In this document: piece by piece, positions 8,608 to 15,440 of the stretch
Layout of the letters: every line of letters begins with the position of its first letter
Numbering within the stretch: position 1 is the stretch's first letter
DNA from: DZBG01 sp049241565
GTDB taxonomy: Bacteria; Bdellovibrionota; Bacteriovoracia; Bacteriovoracales; Bacteriovoracaceae
Reading direction: 5' to 3'
DNA length: 35,986 nucleotides
NCBI GenBank assembly: GCA_049241565.1
Contig: JBMLQL010000023.1
Span: forward strand, 1-35,986
Program-made: the position numbers and the translations under genes
The notes under the pieces: model-generated
The model's database searches: none
Told to the model about the DNA's origin: nothing
What the model saw: the letters and a program-made list of their open reading frames with translations, nothing else

Positions 8608-9522
8608 TTGAAATTATTATTTTTATCCCTGGTCCTATGTCTTTCTGCTGCGGGTTATGCTGAAGAGAAGTCCAAGTCCGCTGAAGCCACAGATGAGGCC
8701 GATCAGTTAATCACCAATAGACGTTTAAGAGCCTCAGAAGGCTCGCTCTCTAAGTGGTCAGTATCGACATTCTGGAACTATCAAGGTGGTTCAGTCAACG
8801 ATCCTACAGATCCTGAAAGACCAAATATCGTGAATGGTGGAAACGTTCAGACGCTTCAATCACTCTCAGGAGAAGTAGGAGTAAAGTACCGTTTGACTCC
8901 AAGAGATAGTATTACAGCGAGTACAGGGTTATTTATGACGACTCCGTTTCACTCAAAGATTGATAAGAACTCAAGATTGAAGCAAGCTTTTGATGATAAT
9001 TCTCGTAAGCTCAACGTGCAGGATCCATTCTTAAAATATGCTCACTTAGATAGTATTTTTGGGATTCAATCAATCAGTACTGTTCAAGGAAAACTCATTA
9101 CAAGTAATCAGCTTGCTAATAATCGTTTTAGGTCTGAGTTAATGCTTAGTCAGAATTTTATGAAGGATGTTGGAAAGACAGGATTTAGCTACGGAGCTGC
9201 GCTCATCGGTTATTTTTATGACTTCCGTGACAGTGTCAAAAATGATGCTCTTACTGATAAGTTGATTGGTCTTTATCCACAAGCTGAGTATGTTATCAAC
9301 GATACTTATAACTTAAGAACAGTTTTTGGATGGCAGGTTTATGAAAACTTGAGAGGGAATCCTTCTGATACTTACTCAAAACGTAAGGTGTATCAATCAG
9401 TGGGTCTTGGGATTTCTGTGACAAGAGATCTTTTCCTTTACCCAAATATTCAATTCATTCCAAGCAATATGCGTGATGATGTGACGAATATCGCTATGAG
9501 TGCAAACATCAATCTCTTTTAA
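8608..9522 (+). CDS. Exported beta-barrel protein, family unknown
   Basis: 304 aa. The start is TTG at 8608 with GAGG 7 nt upstream. The nearer ATG at 8603 belongs to another frame and stops after two codons (ATG TTT TGA). Signal peptide: KLLFLSLVLCLSAAGYA, cleavage about residue 19. The mature protein starts with an acidic linker, then repeated amphipathic strands (for example GEVGVKYRLTPRDSITASTGLF, GVGLGISVTRDLFLYPNIQF) and ends in Phe, so it is very likely an outer-membrane barrel. No specific substrate or family is recognisable. A strong hairpin terminator follows its stop codon. Confidence 0.75.
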   Translation: MKLLFLSLVLCLSAAGYAEEKSKSAEATDEADQLITNRRLRASEGSLSKWSVSTFWNYQGGSVNDPTDPERPNIVNGGNVQTLQSLSGEVGVKYRLTPRDSITASTGLFMTTPFHSKIDKNSRLKQAFDDNSRKLNVQDPFLKYAHLDSIFGIQSISTVQGKLITSNQLANNRFRSELMLSQNFMKDVGKTGFSYGAALIGYFYDFRDSVKNDALTDKLIGLYPQAEYVINDTYNLRTVFGWQVYENLRGNPSDTYSKRKVYQSVGLGISVTRDLFLYPNIQFIPSNMRDDVTNIAMSANINLF

Positions 9523-9533
9523 TTTTTTTACGG

Positions 9534-9558
9534 CCCACTCTTTGTTAAGAAGAGTGGG
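9534..9558. terminator. Bidirectional hairpin terminator
   Basis: CCCACTCTT (9534-9542) pairs perfectly with AAGAGTGGG (9550-9558) around a 7-nt loop. T-rich flanks on the right (TTCTTTT) and A/T-rich on the left allow termination of both the barrel gene (plus) and the membrane-protein gene (minus). The stop codon of the minus-strand gene lies in the loop. Confidence 0.75.
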
Positions 9559-10012
9559 TTCTTTTCCAATCGTAAGCTCCGGCCAATAATAAAATAGCAA
9601 TCACAGCATTCAGGATATGATCAACAAGACCTAGCTCTTGAAAATTAGGAATAATAGTTAAGAGTGATGTATCAGCTTGAGTATATCCTACCGTAGGGAT
9701 TCCTGGCTGCCCGAAGAGAAATCCTGCTAAGGCATGAAGACCGAAGAAAATACCAAATCCAAGACAAGTGATATAGGCGCTCACAGCATTCACTTTATAT
9801 CCATTCCATAAAAGAGTTACACCTGCTGAACCAATAATGAGACTATGGATAAGGCTGAGATGGAGACCCATAAAAGCTGGAAAGAGCAGCCCACAAAGTC
9901 CTAAAATAAAAAGAGCAATACCAACAATGAGGCTAATTGTTTGAGTGACGTTTTTAGCGTCTCCCATCTTGGGAGCGTCCGTGAGTGACTTTTGTTGTAT
10001 AGTATTTTTCAT
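9545..10012 (-). CDS. Four-helix membrane protein, DUF4383-like
   Basis: 155 aa with four hydrophobic segments (about residues 25-45, 50-68, 78-98 and 125-147). The soluble N-terminus is short and charged. The pattern ending in GLVDHILNAVIAILLLAGAYDW resembles DUF4383, a small family of inner-membrane proteins with no assigned function. The match is by eye only. A near-perfect AGGAGG precedes the ATG at 10012, so translation should be strong. The last codon and stop lie in the terminator hairpin. It probably has its own promoter in 10013-10150, where an 8-bp inverted repeat sits. Confidence 0.65.
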   Translation of the reverse strand: MKNTIQQKSLTDAPKMGDAKNVTQTISLIVGIALFILGLCGLLFPAFMGLHLSLIHSLIIGSAGVTLLWNGYKVNAVSAYITCLGFGIFFGLHALAGFLFGQPGIPTVGYTQADTSLLTIIPNFQELGLVDHILNAVIAILLLAGAYDWKRTHSS

Positions 10013-10062
10013 AAATACCTCCTCTCTGGTTTAATCATTATTCTGCAACTCTCTGGCCAAAA

Positions 10063-10097
10063 AAGAATTGATCTAGCTTGTTGAAAAAACAATTCTT
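10063..10097. repeat. Inverted repeat upstream of the DUF4383-like gene
   Basis: AAGAATTG (10063-10070) is repeated inverted as CAATTCTT (10090-10097) with a 19-nt spacer. It lies about 50-85 nt upstream of the membrane-protein start codon. It could be an operator or an RNA hairpin. A second, weaker hairpin (TGCCC 10121-10125 with GGGCA 10133-10137) lies just past the end of the next gene and might be part of its terminator. Confidence 0.3.
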
Positions 10098-10150
10098 ATT
10101 CTGAAAAAAATGTGGTGATCTGCCCAGTGATGGGGCAAAAAGGAAAAAGG

Positions 10151-11509
10151 TCAGCAACCTTTGATATAGGGCTTTTTGAGACAGAAATGAATATGATCTG
10201 AGTGCCCCTCACAACTAAAGACACCTTGTTTCTCATCATTTTTAGGATTCTTTAAATCACAGGATTTTCTTTTGCGACCAGGATTTGAAGATTGCACGAT
10301 TTGAGAGTCATTAAAATAGACCGGTGTGGCCCCACTGCTTATAAGAAATTGAATAAATTTTTTGGTTCGAACACGATCGTATTCTTGAAAACTGTATTTA
10401 AGATTCACTCCTTCCATTTTTCGATCTTTTCTAAAGGGACGCATATCAATACATGTTCCGTCAGAATGTTGTAGATGTCCTAAGGGATCTCGACCATTCT
10501 CTAAAACGGTTGGAGTAGGAAAGCTCATATCTCCAATTTGAAGAGCGCATCCAGGTCCGGCACAATTTTTCTTCCAATCTTTAGCGATATTCATGAGTGA
10601 GCAAAGTGTATCGGGCTTTGCCCAGTCATCAGTTCCAGCTGGGTCTGGGCCTGTAAAGTGAACATAGGCCTTGTCTGGATCTTCTTGTAATCGCGAAAGG
10701 CCCCATTCATTAATTTCAATACGTGAAGGATCAATATTTTTTTTATTCAGATGATTGAGAAGTCCTTGAACTTCGTTGAATGATTTTTCAGATAGTATCT
10801 GATTCTCAAAACAACTCATATTGCTCACTTCGATTTCTTTTGAATGACGATTGATATCAGGACTGATGAGTTCAAAAAGATAAGTAAACTTATCATCACA
10901 ATTCATCACTTTATACATTTTATCCTGCATGATGGGCCGCAGACCTTCACCGTATTTTAAGATCATTTCGCCTAAACCATCCCTTGCCGGCAAAATAACC
11001 GTATCTTTTTTGACAAGAAGAACATCTTTGGCGGATGAAGGACTGAGTGCTTGAGCGGAGAGAAACCCTCTCTCACCTTTAGAGGAATACTCTTTTATGC
11101 CATCCTGAGAGTTTGTCCCCATGAGTCCTCTGAGATAACTTGAACTTTCATTTTGGTTGATCACATCAACTAGGATGAGATCATCGGGTAATGGACTGTC
11201 TCTGAGAGGAAGAACAGGTTTGACCATCGTATTTTTTTTAATGAGTTTATAGTTTGTTTCTTGCGGATAATTCTCAAAAATTTTTCCAACACTGGCCGGA
11301 GCTCGTTTGTTCTTTCCTGTTTTTGTCTCTTTACCATAGAGAAAAAAATGTTCTTTAGTTGTTTCGCTTGCATTATAGGAATAATAGGGAGGAATATCAG
11401 TCCAGCCTTGGTGACATTCGGCCATAGCACTGGAGACTCCCAGTAAGATTGAGAGGAGCGTGAATAGGTAAAGATGAGACGGGGCTTTTAGGCTTTTCAT
11501 TCTCATCAT
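10151..11509 (-). CDS. Secreted LAS-type metallopeptidase, murein endopeptidase-like
   Basis: 452 aa with a signal peptide (MMRMKSLKAPSHLYLFTLLSILLG, cleavage after AMA near residue 30). The zinc site of LAS enzymes (M15/M74: VanX, MepA, lysostaphin-like) is visible near the C-terminus: H348-xxxxxx-D355 in QHSDGTCIDMRP and H439-I-H441 in GHSDHIHFCL. Such enzymes cleave peptidoglycan peptides. M74 MepA cuts D-Ala-mDap crosslinks. The protein is much longer than MepA (about 270 aa): residues 31-290 are a long N-terminal region I do not recognise, possibly for wall binding or as a pro-region. Paired cysteines near the active site (C353, C424, C434, C443, C452 region) suggest disulfides. A role in wall remodelling or prey wall attack is plausible but inferred. 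Confidence 0.75.
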   Translation of the reverse strand: MMRMKSLKAPSHLYLFTLLSILLGVSSAMAECHQGWTDIPPYYSYNASETTKEHFFLYGKETKTGKNKRAPASVGKIFENYPQETNYKLIKKNTMVKPVLPLRDSPLPDDLILVDVINQNESSSYLRGLMGTNSQDGIKEYSSKGERGFLSAQALSPSSAKDVLLVKKDTVILPARDGLGEMILKYGEGLRPIMQDKMYKVMNCDDKFTYLFELISPDINRHSKEIEVSNMSCFENQILSEKSFNEVQGLLNHLNKKNIDPSRIEINEWGLSRLQEDPDKAYVHFTGPDPAGTDDWAKPDTLCSLMNIAKDWKKNCAGPGCALQIGDMSFPTPTVLENGRDPLGHLQHSDGTCIDMRPFRKDRKMEGVNLKYSFQEYDRVRTKKFIQFLISSGATPVYFNDSQIVQSSNPGRKRKSCDLKNPKNDEKQGVFSCEGHSDHIHFCLKKPYIKGC

Positions 11510-11595
11510 ACTTGATCGTGTCTTAGGGAGTTTTCTTGAGTGAAACAGTTATCTGACTGGAATGGTCGATTGATTATGGAGATGTTTGGTGAGGT

Positions 11596-11850
11596 TTGAA
11601 AAGTGGTGGGCCACTGCTATCACTAGTAGAACCACAACGGTTTATAATAACGAGAGTTTACCTGACTCATTATTGTAAAGCGAAGACTGATTTTGTGTTG
11701 TTGGCAAACAAACGCTGGTTAGGTGGTGAAAGTATTAAGTCTTTAGCTCAGTTTTTTGGACTCAAAGAGCAAACCGTTAAAGGTTATCTTTGGAAGTTAA
11801 AAAATGAGCCTAGATTTAAAACTTTTTATCAACAAGGGACCAAGGAGTAA
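11596..11850 (+). CDS. Small helix-turn-helix protein
   Basis: 84 aa from TTG at 11596, the first possible start after an in-frame TGA at 11590. The Shine-Dalgarno GAGG is only 1 nt away, so a later start (for example GTG/TTG near 11696-11702) is possible. Residues about 45-75 (GGESIKSLAQFFGLKEQTVKGYLWKLK) read as a helix-turn-helix resembling sigma-region-4/LuxR types. The next gene starts 3 nt after its stop, with its Shine-Dalgarno inside this gene's last codons, so the two are co-translated. Target unknown. Confidence 0.55.
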   Translation: MKSGGPLLSLVEPQRFIITRVYLTHYCKAKTDFVLLANKRWLGGESIKSLAQFFGLKEQTVKGYLWKLKNEPRFKTFYQQGTKE

Positions 11851-11853
11851 GCC

Positions 11854-12045
11854 ATGGGACAATTAACAAACGCTATTATGAGCTTTATTAGACAATCTAT
11901 TGCTGTCAGCATGATGGGAAGCTTTCTGCTTCTCATCGCCGGAGAAGTCCGTTTAGCAGCTTTAAAGAAGGCATCCCAAGGGTCAAGCAAGCTTTCAGGA
12001 TTCACCCAGAAAATGACAAAGACCCAATTGAAACTATCGCATTAA
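11854..12045 (+). CDS. Small single-pass membrane protein
   Basis: 63 aa. A textbook AAGGAG sits 6-7 nt before ATG 11854. One hydrophobic segment (about residues 17-35, SIAVSMMGSFLLLIAGEV) is flanked by a short N-terminus and a basic, Ser/Lys/Gln-rich tail. No family recognised. Coupled to the upstream HTH gene; the 82-bp inverted repeat with a hairpin terminator begins 15 nt after its stop and would end the transcript. Confidence 0.5.
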   Translation: MGQLTNAIMSFIRQSIAVSMMGSFLLLIAGEVRLAALKKASQGSSKLSGFTQKMTKTQLKLSH

Positions 12046-12060
12046 TATTTGAAAAATTGG

Positions 12061-12142
12061 AAGGCCATGGTTTTGATGCCATGGCCTTAGATTTGATATG
12101 AATTCTTAGTTCAAATATTCAGAGTGTGGATTGATCTCTAGA
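12061..12142. repeat. Left arm of a perfect 82-bp inverted repeat, contains a hairpin
   Basis: Compared base by base, 12061-12142 is the exact reverse complement of 14241-14322. The first 28 nt form a 10-bp hairpin (AAGGCCATGG / CCATGGCCTT, 8-nt loop) that can terminate transcripts from either side. On the minus strand the arm also encodes LEINPHSEYLN-stop, the same C-terminal peptide as the small secreted protein at the other arm. The arms enclose 2098 bp with three exported-protein genes. Confidence 0.9.
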
Positions 12143-12183
12143 GGTTTAGAGTCAGAACCCAAGTCGCTAATCTTGAATTTCAC
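12106..12183 (-). pseudogene. Out-of-frame protein tail ending LEINPHSEYLN
   Basis: A reading frame overlapping the end of the HExxH gene, starting at GTG 12183, encodes 25 residues: VKFKISDLGSDSKP followed by LEINPHSEYLN and a stop. The last 11 residues are identical to the end of the protein at 13963-14277 because they lie in the 82-bp inverted repeat. It could be the original C-terminus of the HExxH protein cut off by a frameshift near its TGTGAAATTC stretch, or simply carried along with the repeat. There is no sign it is made independently. Confidence 0.35.
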
Positions 12184-13144
12184 AAACTTCTGGCTTCGGC
12201 CCAATGATTTTTTTAAGATCAGATTTAGGATCTCTACAAACAATTCCCATTATTGCCTCTGAACCCATTAACTCTTCCATAATTTCTAAATTATCTGCCC
12301 CGAGTTCAGTTATGTAGAAATTCAATCCTTCGTCGCTATTTCTTAAATCGCATGGCTTAATGGTTTTCAAGGTTGTAATTGATGAATCAAATAGTTTACG
12401 TAAGAAGGTTTTATTTTTTTCGGTAAAAAAATCCTTCCATTGCCGAGGATGATCTTTTTTTAGAAGCCGTAAATAAAGATTGAAGTTATATATAAAGTAG
12501 TAGAGACCCTCTGCTTGGGTGATTTTGTTCTTCAAAGGATTTGCCAGAACGAACTCTTGCCCCGATTCGTCTTTAAAAGTAAGAGTATCAGGGAGTAGAG
12601 GTTGAAGACGTGCTTGAATAATCGTCCCGTGGGTGTAACCATTTGTCTCTGTCGACATACCTTGAAGACTTTCAGCTGCCATTGAATCTTCCGCCCCGAT
12701 ATAACCATCATGATGATTCATGAAGATTGATCCTTCTTCTAAGAAAGACGGCTTATTTTTATCAAGGAAAGGTCTAATTAAACTTTTAATAGCAGGTAAA
12801 TTCTCTGTATTTTCAAGATTACCAATATGCTCATCATTAACTGTATAAAGGTTTAAATTGTTAAATTTCAAATCGGCTGTTTCAGCATCCTCGACTTGGA
12901 AATCCTCAAAATGGGCTGCCTCATGAATGAATACGAAGGCGTCTGAATTCAGTGCTCCATCTCCAGTTTCATTGATAGAGCATTCCAAAGCGAAATGCTT
13001 TAAAACGTACGGCTTTGTGGCAAATAAATGGTGCTCAGAAGGTGTCTTCAAAAGACTCTTGATTTTGTTCAAACATTCTTCACCCCCGGCATGTGAAAGC
13101 CCAGAAGTTATGAGACATAAAAAAGCTAAATAGATAGTTTTCAT
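12167..13144 (-). CDS. Secreted HExxH protein, family unknown
   Basis: 325 aa with a signal peptide (MKTIYLAFLCLITSGLSHA, cleavage about residue 19). H74-E-A-A-H78 (VFIHEAAHFEDF) is a zinc-peptidase motif. The flanking Phe-Glu-Asp supplies possible third ligands. The rest (ESLQGMSTETNGYTHGT, LRLLKKDHPRQWKDFF) is not recognisable. Location periplasmic or secreted. The last residues, KPEVCEIQD, overlap another frame with a 25-residue tail, so a recent frameshift at the 3' end is possible. The gene lies between the arms of the 82-bp inverted repeat and points at the left arm, whose hairpin probably ends its transcript. Confidence 0.72.
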   Translation of the reverse strand: MKTIYLAFLCLITSGLSHAGGEECLNKIKSLLKTPSEHHLFATKPYVLKHFALECSINETGDGALNSDAFVFIHEAAHFEDFQVEDAETADLKFNNLNLYTVNDEHIGNLENTENLPAIKSLIRPFLDKNKPSFLEEGSIFMNHHDGYIGAEDSMAAESLQGMSTETNGYTHGTIIQARLQPLLPDTLTFKDESGQEFVLANPLKNKITQAEGLYYFIYNFNLYLRLLKKDHPRQWKDFFTEKNKTFLRKLFDSSITTLKTIKPCDLRNSDEGLNFYITELGADNLEIMEELMGSEAIMGIVCRDPKSDLKKIIGPKPEVCEIQD

Positions 13145-13543
13145 AAGTTCAGATTAGCAATAGTGATGCCATTAACGGTCATTCAAGTCACTGAAATTAC
13201 GGGTCTGAAAAATTTGGATACTGTATAGAAGTTAGGCAAATCCAACTGAACTATACAATCGAACTGAACTCAATGTTTTCCGTGCTAATTTCAAATGTTT
13301 CCGACCCATAAAATAGGTCGTTTTCTTTTGTCTTGATGTTACAGGGATTCTGTTTAAGTTGAGGAAGGCCTGAAAATTCTATAGGCGACCCCTTCGATTG
13401 ATCAACTTTTCGACACTTTTTTGAGCGCCATGTAACTTTTTCGAGGCCTTACCCGCCGGACTTCTGGCCATGTAATCATGAGCGAAGAATTGATTAACAA
13501 AACGATGGTTGAAACCATTACTTATATGAGCGGAGAAATTTTT
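13145..13543. other. 399-bp intergenic region
   Basis: Separates the divergent HExxH gene and a small secreted-protein gene. It holds a weak hairpin CGACC(13301)...GGTCG followed by TTTTC (about 13301-13324). It also has two copies of GCCATGTAA exactly 40 bp apart (13427-13435 and 13467-13475) in a stretch richer in GC than its surroundings, which might be the remnant of an insertion-sequence end. A frame open from ATG 13478 into the next gene adds 22 residues without a Shine-Dalgarno and is probably not translated. No RNA gene recognised. Confidence 0.4.
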
Positions 13544-13879
13544 ATGAAGAAATTATTAATTGGACTCTTAGTACTAGGAAGTTTTTCATCGTTTGCAACC
13601 GAGCAAGATGTAGTAAGGCTTTTCTCTTCCACTGCTTTTAATGAAATGAAGTCAGTGGAACTAAACGATAACCAGGTGTTCAGTTCTATTGAATTCATTG
13701 AACAACGAGACAACTGCAGAAGTGGTACTTGTTTAAGGACTAGAACCTTCAGAATTCAATATGATAATTTGAATGTGGTTAACGCAGGATGTAGCTTAAT
13801 CGTTGAATTTTCATATATTAACAATGAACAATTGATAACAATAGAAAATTTCAAAAAAAGTTGCTCAATGCAAGATTAG
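13544..13879 (+). CDS. Small secreted protein with conserved signal peptide
   Basis: 111 aa. I chose ATG 13544 because GGAG lies 8 nt upstream and the signal peptide MKKLLIGLLVLGSFSSFA starts there; the longer frame from 13478 would bury it. The mature part (about 93 aa) has four or more cysteines (DNCRSGTC, AGCSLIVEF, KSCSMQ) in two likely disulfides and alternating strand-like segments. No family recognised. The next gene has exactly the same 16 signal-peptide residues, though 11 of 16 codons differ. Same direction, 83 nt from the next gene. Confidence 0.65.
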   Translation: MKKLLIGLLVLGSFSSFATEQDVVRLFSSTAFNEMKSVELNDNQVFSSIEFIEQRDNCRSGTCLRTRTFRIQYDNLNVVNAGCSLIVEFSYINNEQLITIENFKKSCSMQD

Positions 13880-13962
13880 TTTTCAATTTACGGATTCTAA
13901 TAGAAGTGAAATTATCTTGAACAAAAGAGTCTCAAATAAATGAGCATTTGCTCAGGAGTATT

Positions 13963-14277
13963 ATGAAAAAACTTTTAATCGGCTTACTCGTACTTGGCAG
14001 CTTCTCATCTTATGCTTGCTTTGATGGAAGAAGTGATCTTGCAATTATAAAAAAGGCGACACTTGAAGACTGCTCACTAAATGATCTTGAGTGGGCACAG
14101 AGTAAAATCCCTAACTCGATTAAGAAATTTGAAAGCTTTACAGAAAGTTCTGATCCTCTTAGGGCGATGACTGGAGTTGCTAGTATTGGTGCTCTCAAGG
14201 CATCTTTAAGTTTAATTAAGCTTGAAATCCAAAATCGAAATCTAGAGATCAATCCACACTCTGAATATTTGAACTAA
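13963..14277 (+). CDS. Small secreted protein with the same signal peptide
   Basis: 104 aa from ATG 13963 with AGGAG 4 nt upstream; an in-frame TTG at 13948 is less likely. Signal peptide MKKLLIGLLVLGSFSSYA. The mature part (about 86 aa) is mostly helical (LKASLSLIKLEIQN), with two cysteines near its start (YACFDG, EDCSLND), and shows no similarity to its neighbour's mature part. Its last 11 residues, stop codon and terminator lie in the right arm of the 82-bp inverted repeat. Function unknown. Confidence 0.65.
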   Translation: MKKLLIGLLVLGSFSSYACFDGRSDLAIIKKATLEDCSLNDLEWAQSKIPNSIKKFESFTESSDPLRAMTGVASIGALKASLSLIKLEIQNRNLEINPHSEYLN

Positions 14278-14322
14278 GAATTCATATCAAATCTAAGGCC
14301 ATGGCATCAAAACCATGGCCTT
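14241..14322. repeat. Right arm of the 82-bp inverted repeat, with terminator hairpin
   Basis: Exact reverse complement of 12061-12142. It begins inside the 3' end of the small secreted-protein gene and ends with the 10-bp hairpin (14295-14322), followed by TTTCAAATTTTT, a good plus-strand terminator for that gene. Confidence 0.9.
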
Positions 14323-14377
14323 TCAAATTTTTGATCATTACTCATGGGTTTTCGGACAGTAGGGAAAATGATTCTCC

Positions 14378-14701
14378 CTAGTAATCCTGAATCTTCTTAT
14401 TTCTTGCTTTAATCTGTCGATAATAGTTATCAACGTAAAGTTGCACGGCTAGAACGATGAGCTGTTGATACTTACGGCCGTTGAATTTAGCGATCTTTCT
14501 AATCGCTTCAAGATCGTTCTCAGGAATACGAATTGAAATTGGCTTCCTGTTTCCCAGTCCTAAAAGCCGTCGATGCTCCTCAGGACTTACAGGGGTGCTT
14601 AAGGCCAGGGGTTCTGATGACTCTTTCAAGTTTCCTGCTTTAATCAGTCTTGTGGCCTCTGCTTCAAGTTCTTTCTTTGATTTTTTCTTCTGGATTTTCA
14701 T
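14378..14701 (-). CDS. Ribbon-helix-helix protein, CopG/antitoxin type
   Basis: 107 aa. The N-terminal 50 residues are charged and Pro/Ser-rich. Residues about 53-95 (PISIRIPENDLEAIRKIAKFNGRKYQQLIVLAVQLYVDNYY) match the ribbon-helix-helix fold found in CopG-type repressors and many antitoxins. Such proteins usually sit beside a toxin gene, but none is visible on either side. The 420 bp upstream holds no fitting ORF, so this may be an orphan. Just upstream of its ATG are TGCCATATAGGGCA and repeated TATGTAT/GTATATAC stretches (14704-14750), possible autoregulatory sites. Confidence 0.6.
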   Translation of the reverse strand: MKIQKKKSKKELEAEATRLIKAGNLKESSEPLALSTPVSPEEHRRLLGLGNRKPISIRIPENDLEAIRKIAKFNGRKYQQLIVLAVQLYVDNYYRQIKARNKKIQDY

Positions 14702-15122
14702 AGTGCCCTATATGGCATTTAATATGTATATACAAAAGTATGTATTTTTGTTTTTTTGGAAAATGCTGAGTAAAAAATTAAAGATCTAAGCAATTACTGA
14801 TATTTAGATGTGAAAAGAATGACTGTTTTTATGAAGTTTACGACATAGGGGATTACTTAAGTAATTGTTTTCATGTTGATCGAAATTTACTCTTTAACGC
14901 TTTTCCTCTATAGTAGAAGGTTAAAATTGTTGAGATAAAGATTTTCCCATACCACTTGGCCACCAGTGAGTGGTAGGGCATGCAATTTTCAAGTCCTTCT
15001 AATCCCTAAAAATCGTAGAGCTATTTAAGTTGTTCCCATTCAAGCAAAAAGTCAGCTAGTAGGGTTTTCATACTAATTTTTTGTCATATTGAGAATATAA
15101 CGGATTTGTTATAGGGTGGTTT
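14702..15122. other. 421-bp intergenic region with a hairpin and an operator-like repeat
   Basis: Lies between the divergent RHH gene and the HigBA-type pair. A 7-bp hairpin (TACCACT 14950-14956 with AGTGGTA 14969-14975) sits in the middle. The right edge holds the repeat annotated at 15096. The rest is AT-rich with no ORF of note and no RNA gene I recognise; a small RNA around the hairpin is possible but unsupported. Confidence 0.4.
15096..15113. promoter_or_regulatory. Operator-like inverted repeat before the toxin-antitoxin operon
   Basis: TATAAC (15096-15101) and GTTATA (15108-15113) are perfect inverted arms 10 nt before the toxin start codon. Either arm could also serve as a -10. This is where HigA-type antitoxins normally bind to repress their own operon. 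Confidence 0.45.
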
Positions 15123-15440
15123 ATGGAAATTGTTGTTCTGAGACAAGCTGAAAAAGAGTTGAAGGATGCGCCCAAGGAGTTGATGCAAGATATTTACTCC
15201 CTCTTTGATGAACTATCCCAAGGTAAGTCGCTTGGAATGCCAATTTCTAGACCTCTGCCTTCAATTGTGAGGGGATTGCATGAACTTCGTCTTTCTGGAA
15301 AAGGTGGAGAGTTTAGAGTCTTTTATTTTATAAAAATAGGTGATGCGATTTACATTATTCATGCGGCATCGAAAAAGAAGCAGGCGATAGATAAAAAGAC
15401 AATCGACTTATTAAAAACGAGAGTCAGGAGTATAGAATGA
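15123..15440 (+). CDS. HigB/RelE-superfamily toxin (Gp49-like)
   Basis: 105 aa. The compact alpha/beta sequence with RPLPSIVRGLHELRLSGKGGEFRVFYFIKIGDAIYIIHAASKKK is the core of the phage-derived Gp49/HigB family, ribosome-dependent mRNA interferases of the RelE fold. Basic residues around RGLHELR and the C-terminal KKK are as expected for RNA binding. The toxin gene comes first and overlaps the antitoxin by ATGA, the typical higBA order. Putative operator directly upstream, terminator after the antitoxin. Confidence 0.85.
   Translation: MEIVVLRQAEKELKDAPKELMQDIYSLFDELSQGKSLGMPISRPLPSIVRGLHELRLSGKGGEFRVFYFIKIGDAIYIIHAASKKKQAIDKKTIDLLKTRVRSIE

Noticed and set aside
11577..11600. Short ORF ATGGAGATG... 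before the HTH gene
   Set aside because: Seven codons, no Shine-Dalgarno, stop overlapping the next start; no evidence it is used.
11825..11845. Left attachment site matching the tRNA end (GGGACCA)
   Set aside because: Only 7 bases match, expected by chance; the same applies to TGGTGGGA near 16713.
13427..13475. Insertion-sequence end (two GCCATGTAA copies 40 bp apart)
   Set aside because: No transposase, no paired end and no target duplication found; two short copies are not enough.
13478..13543. Longer N-terminus of the first small secreted protein
   Set aside because: It would place 22 polar residues before a perfect signal peptide, and the internal ATG has a good Shine-Dalgarno.
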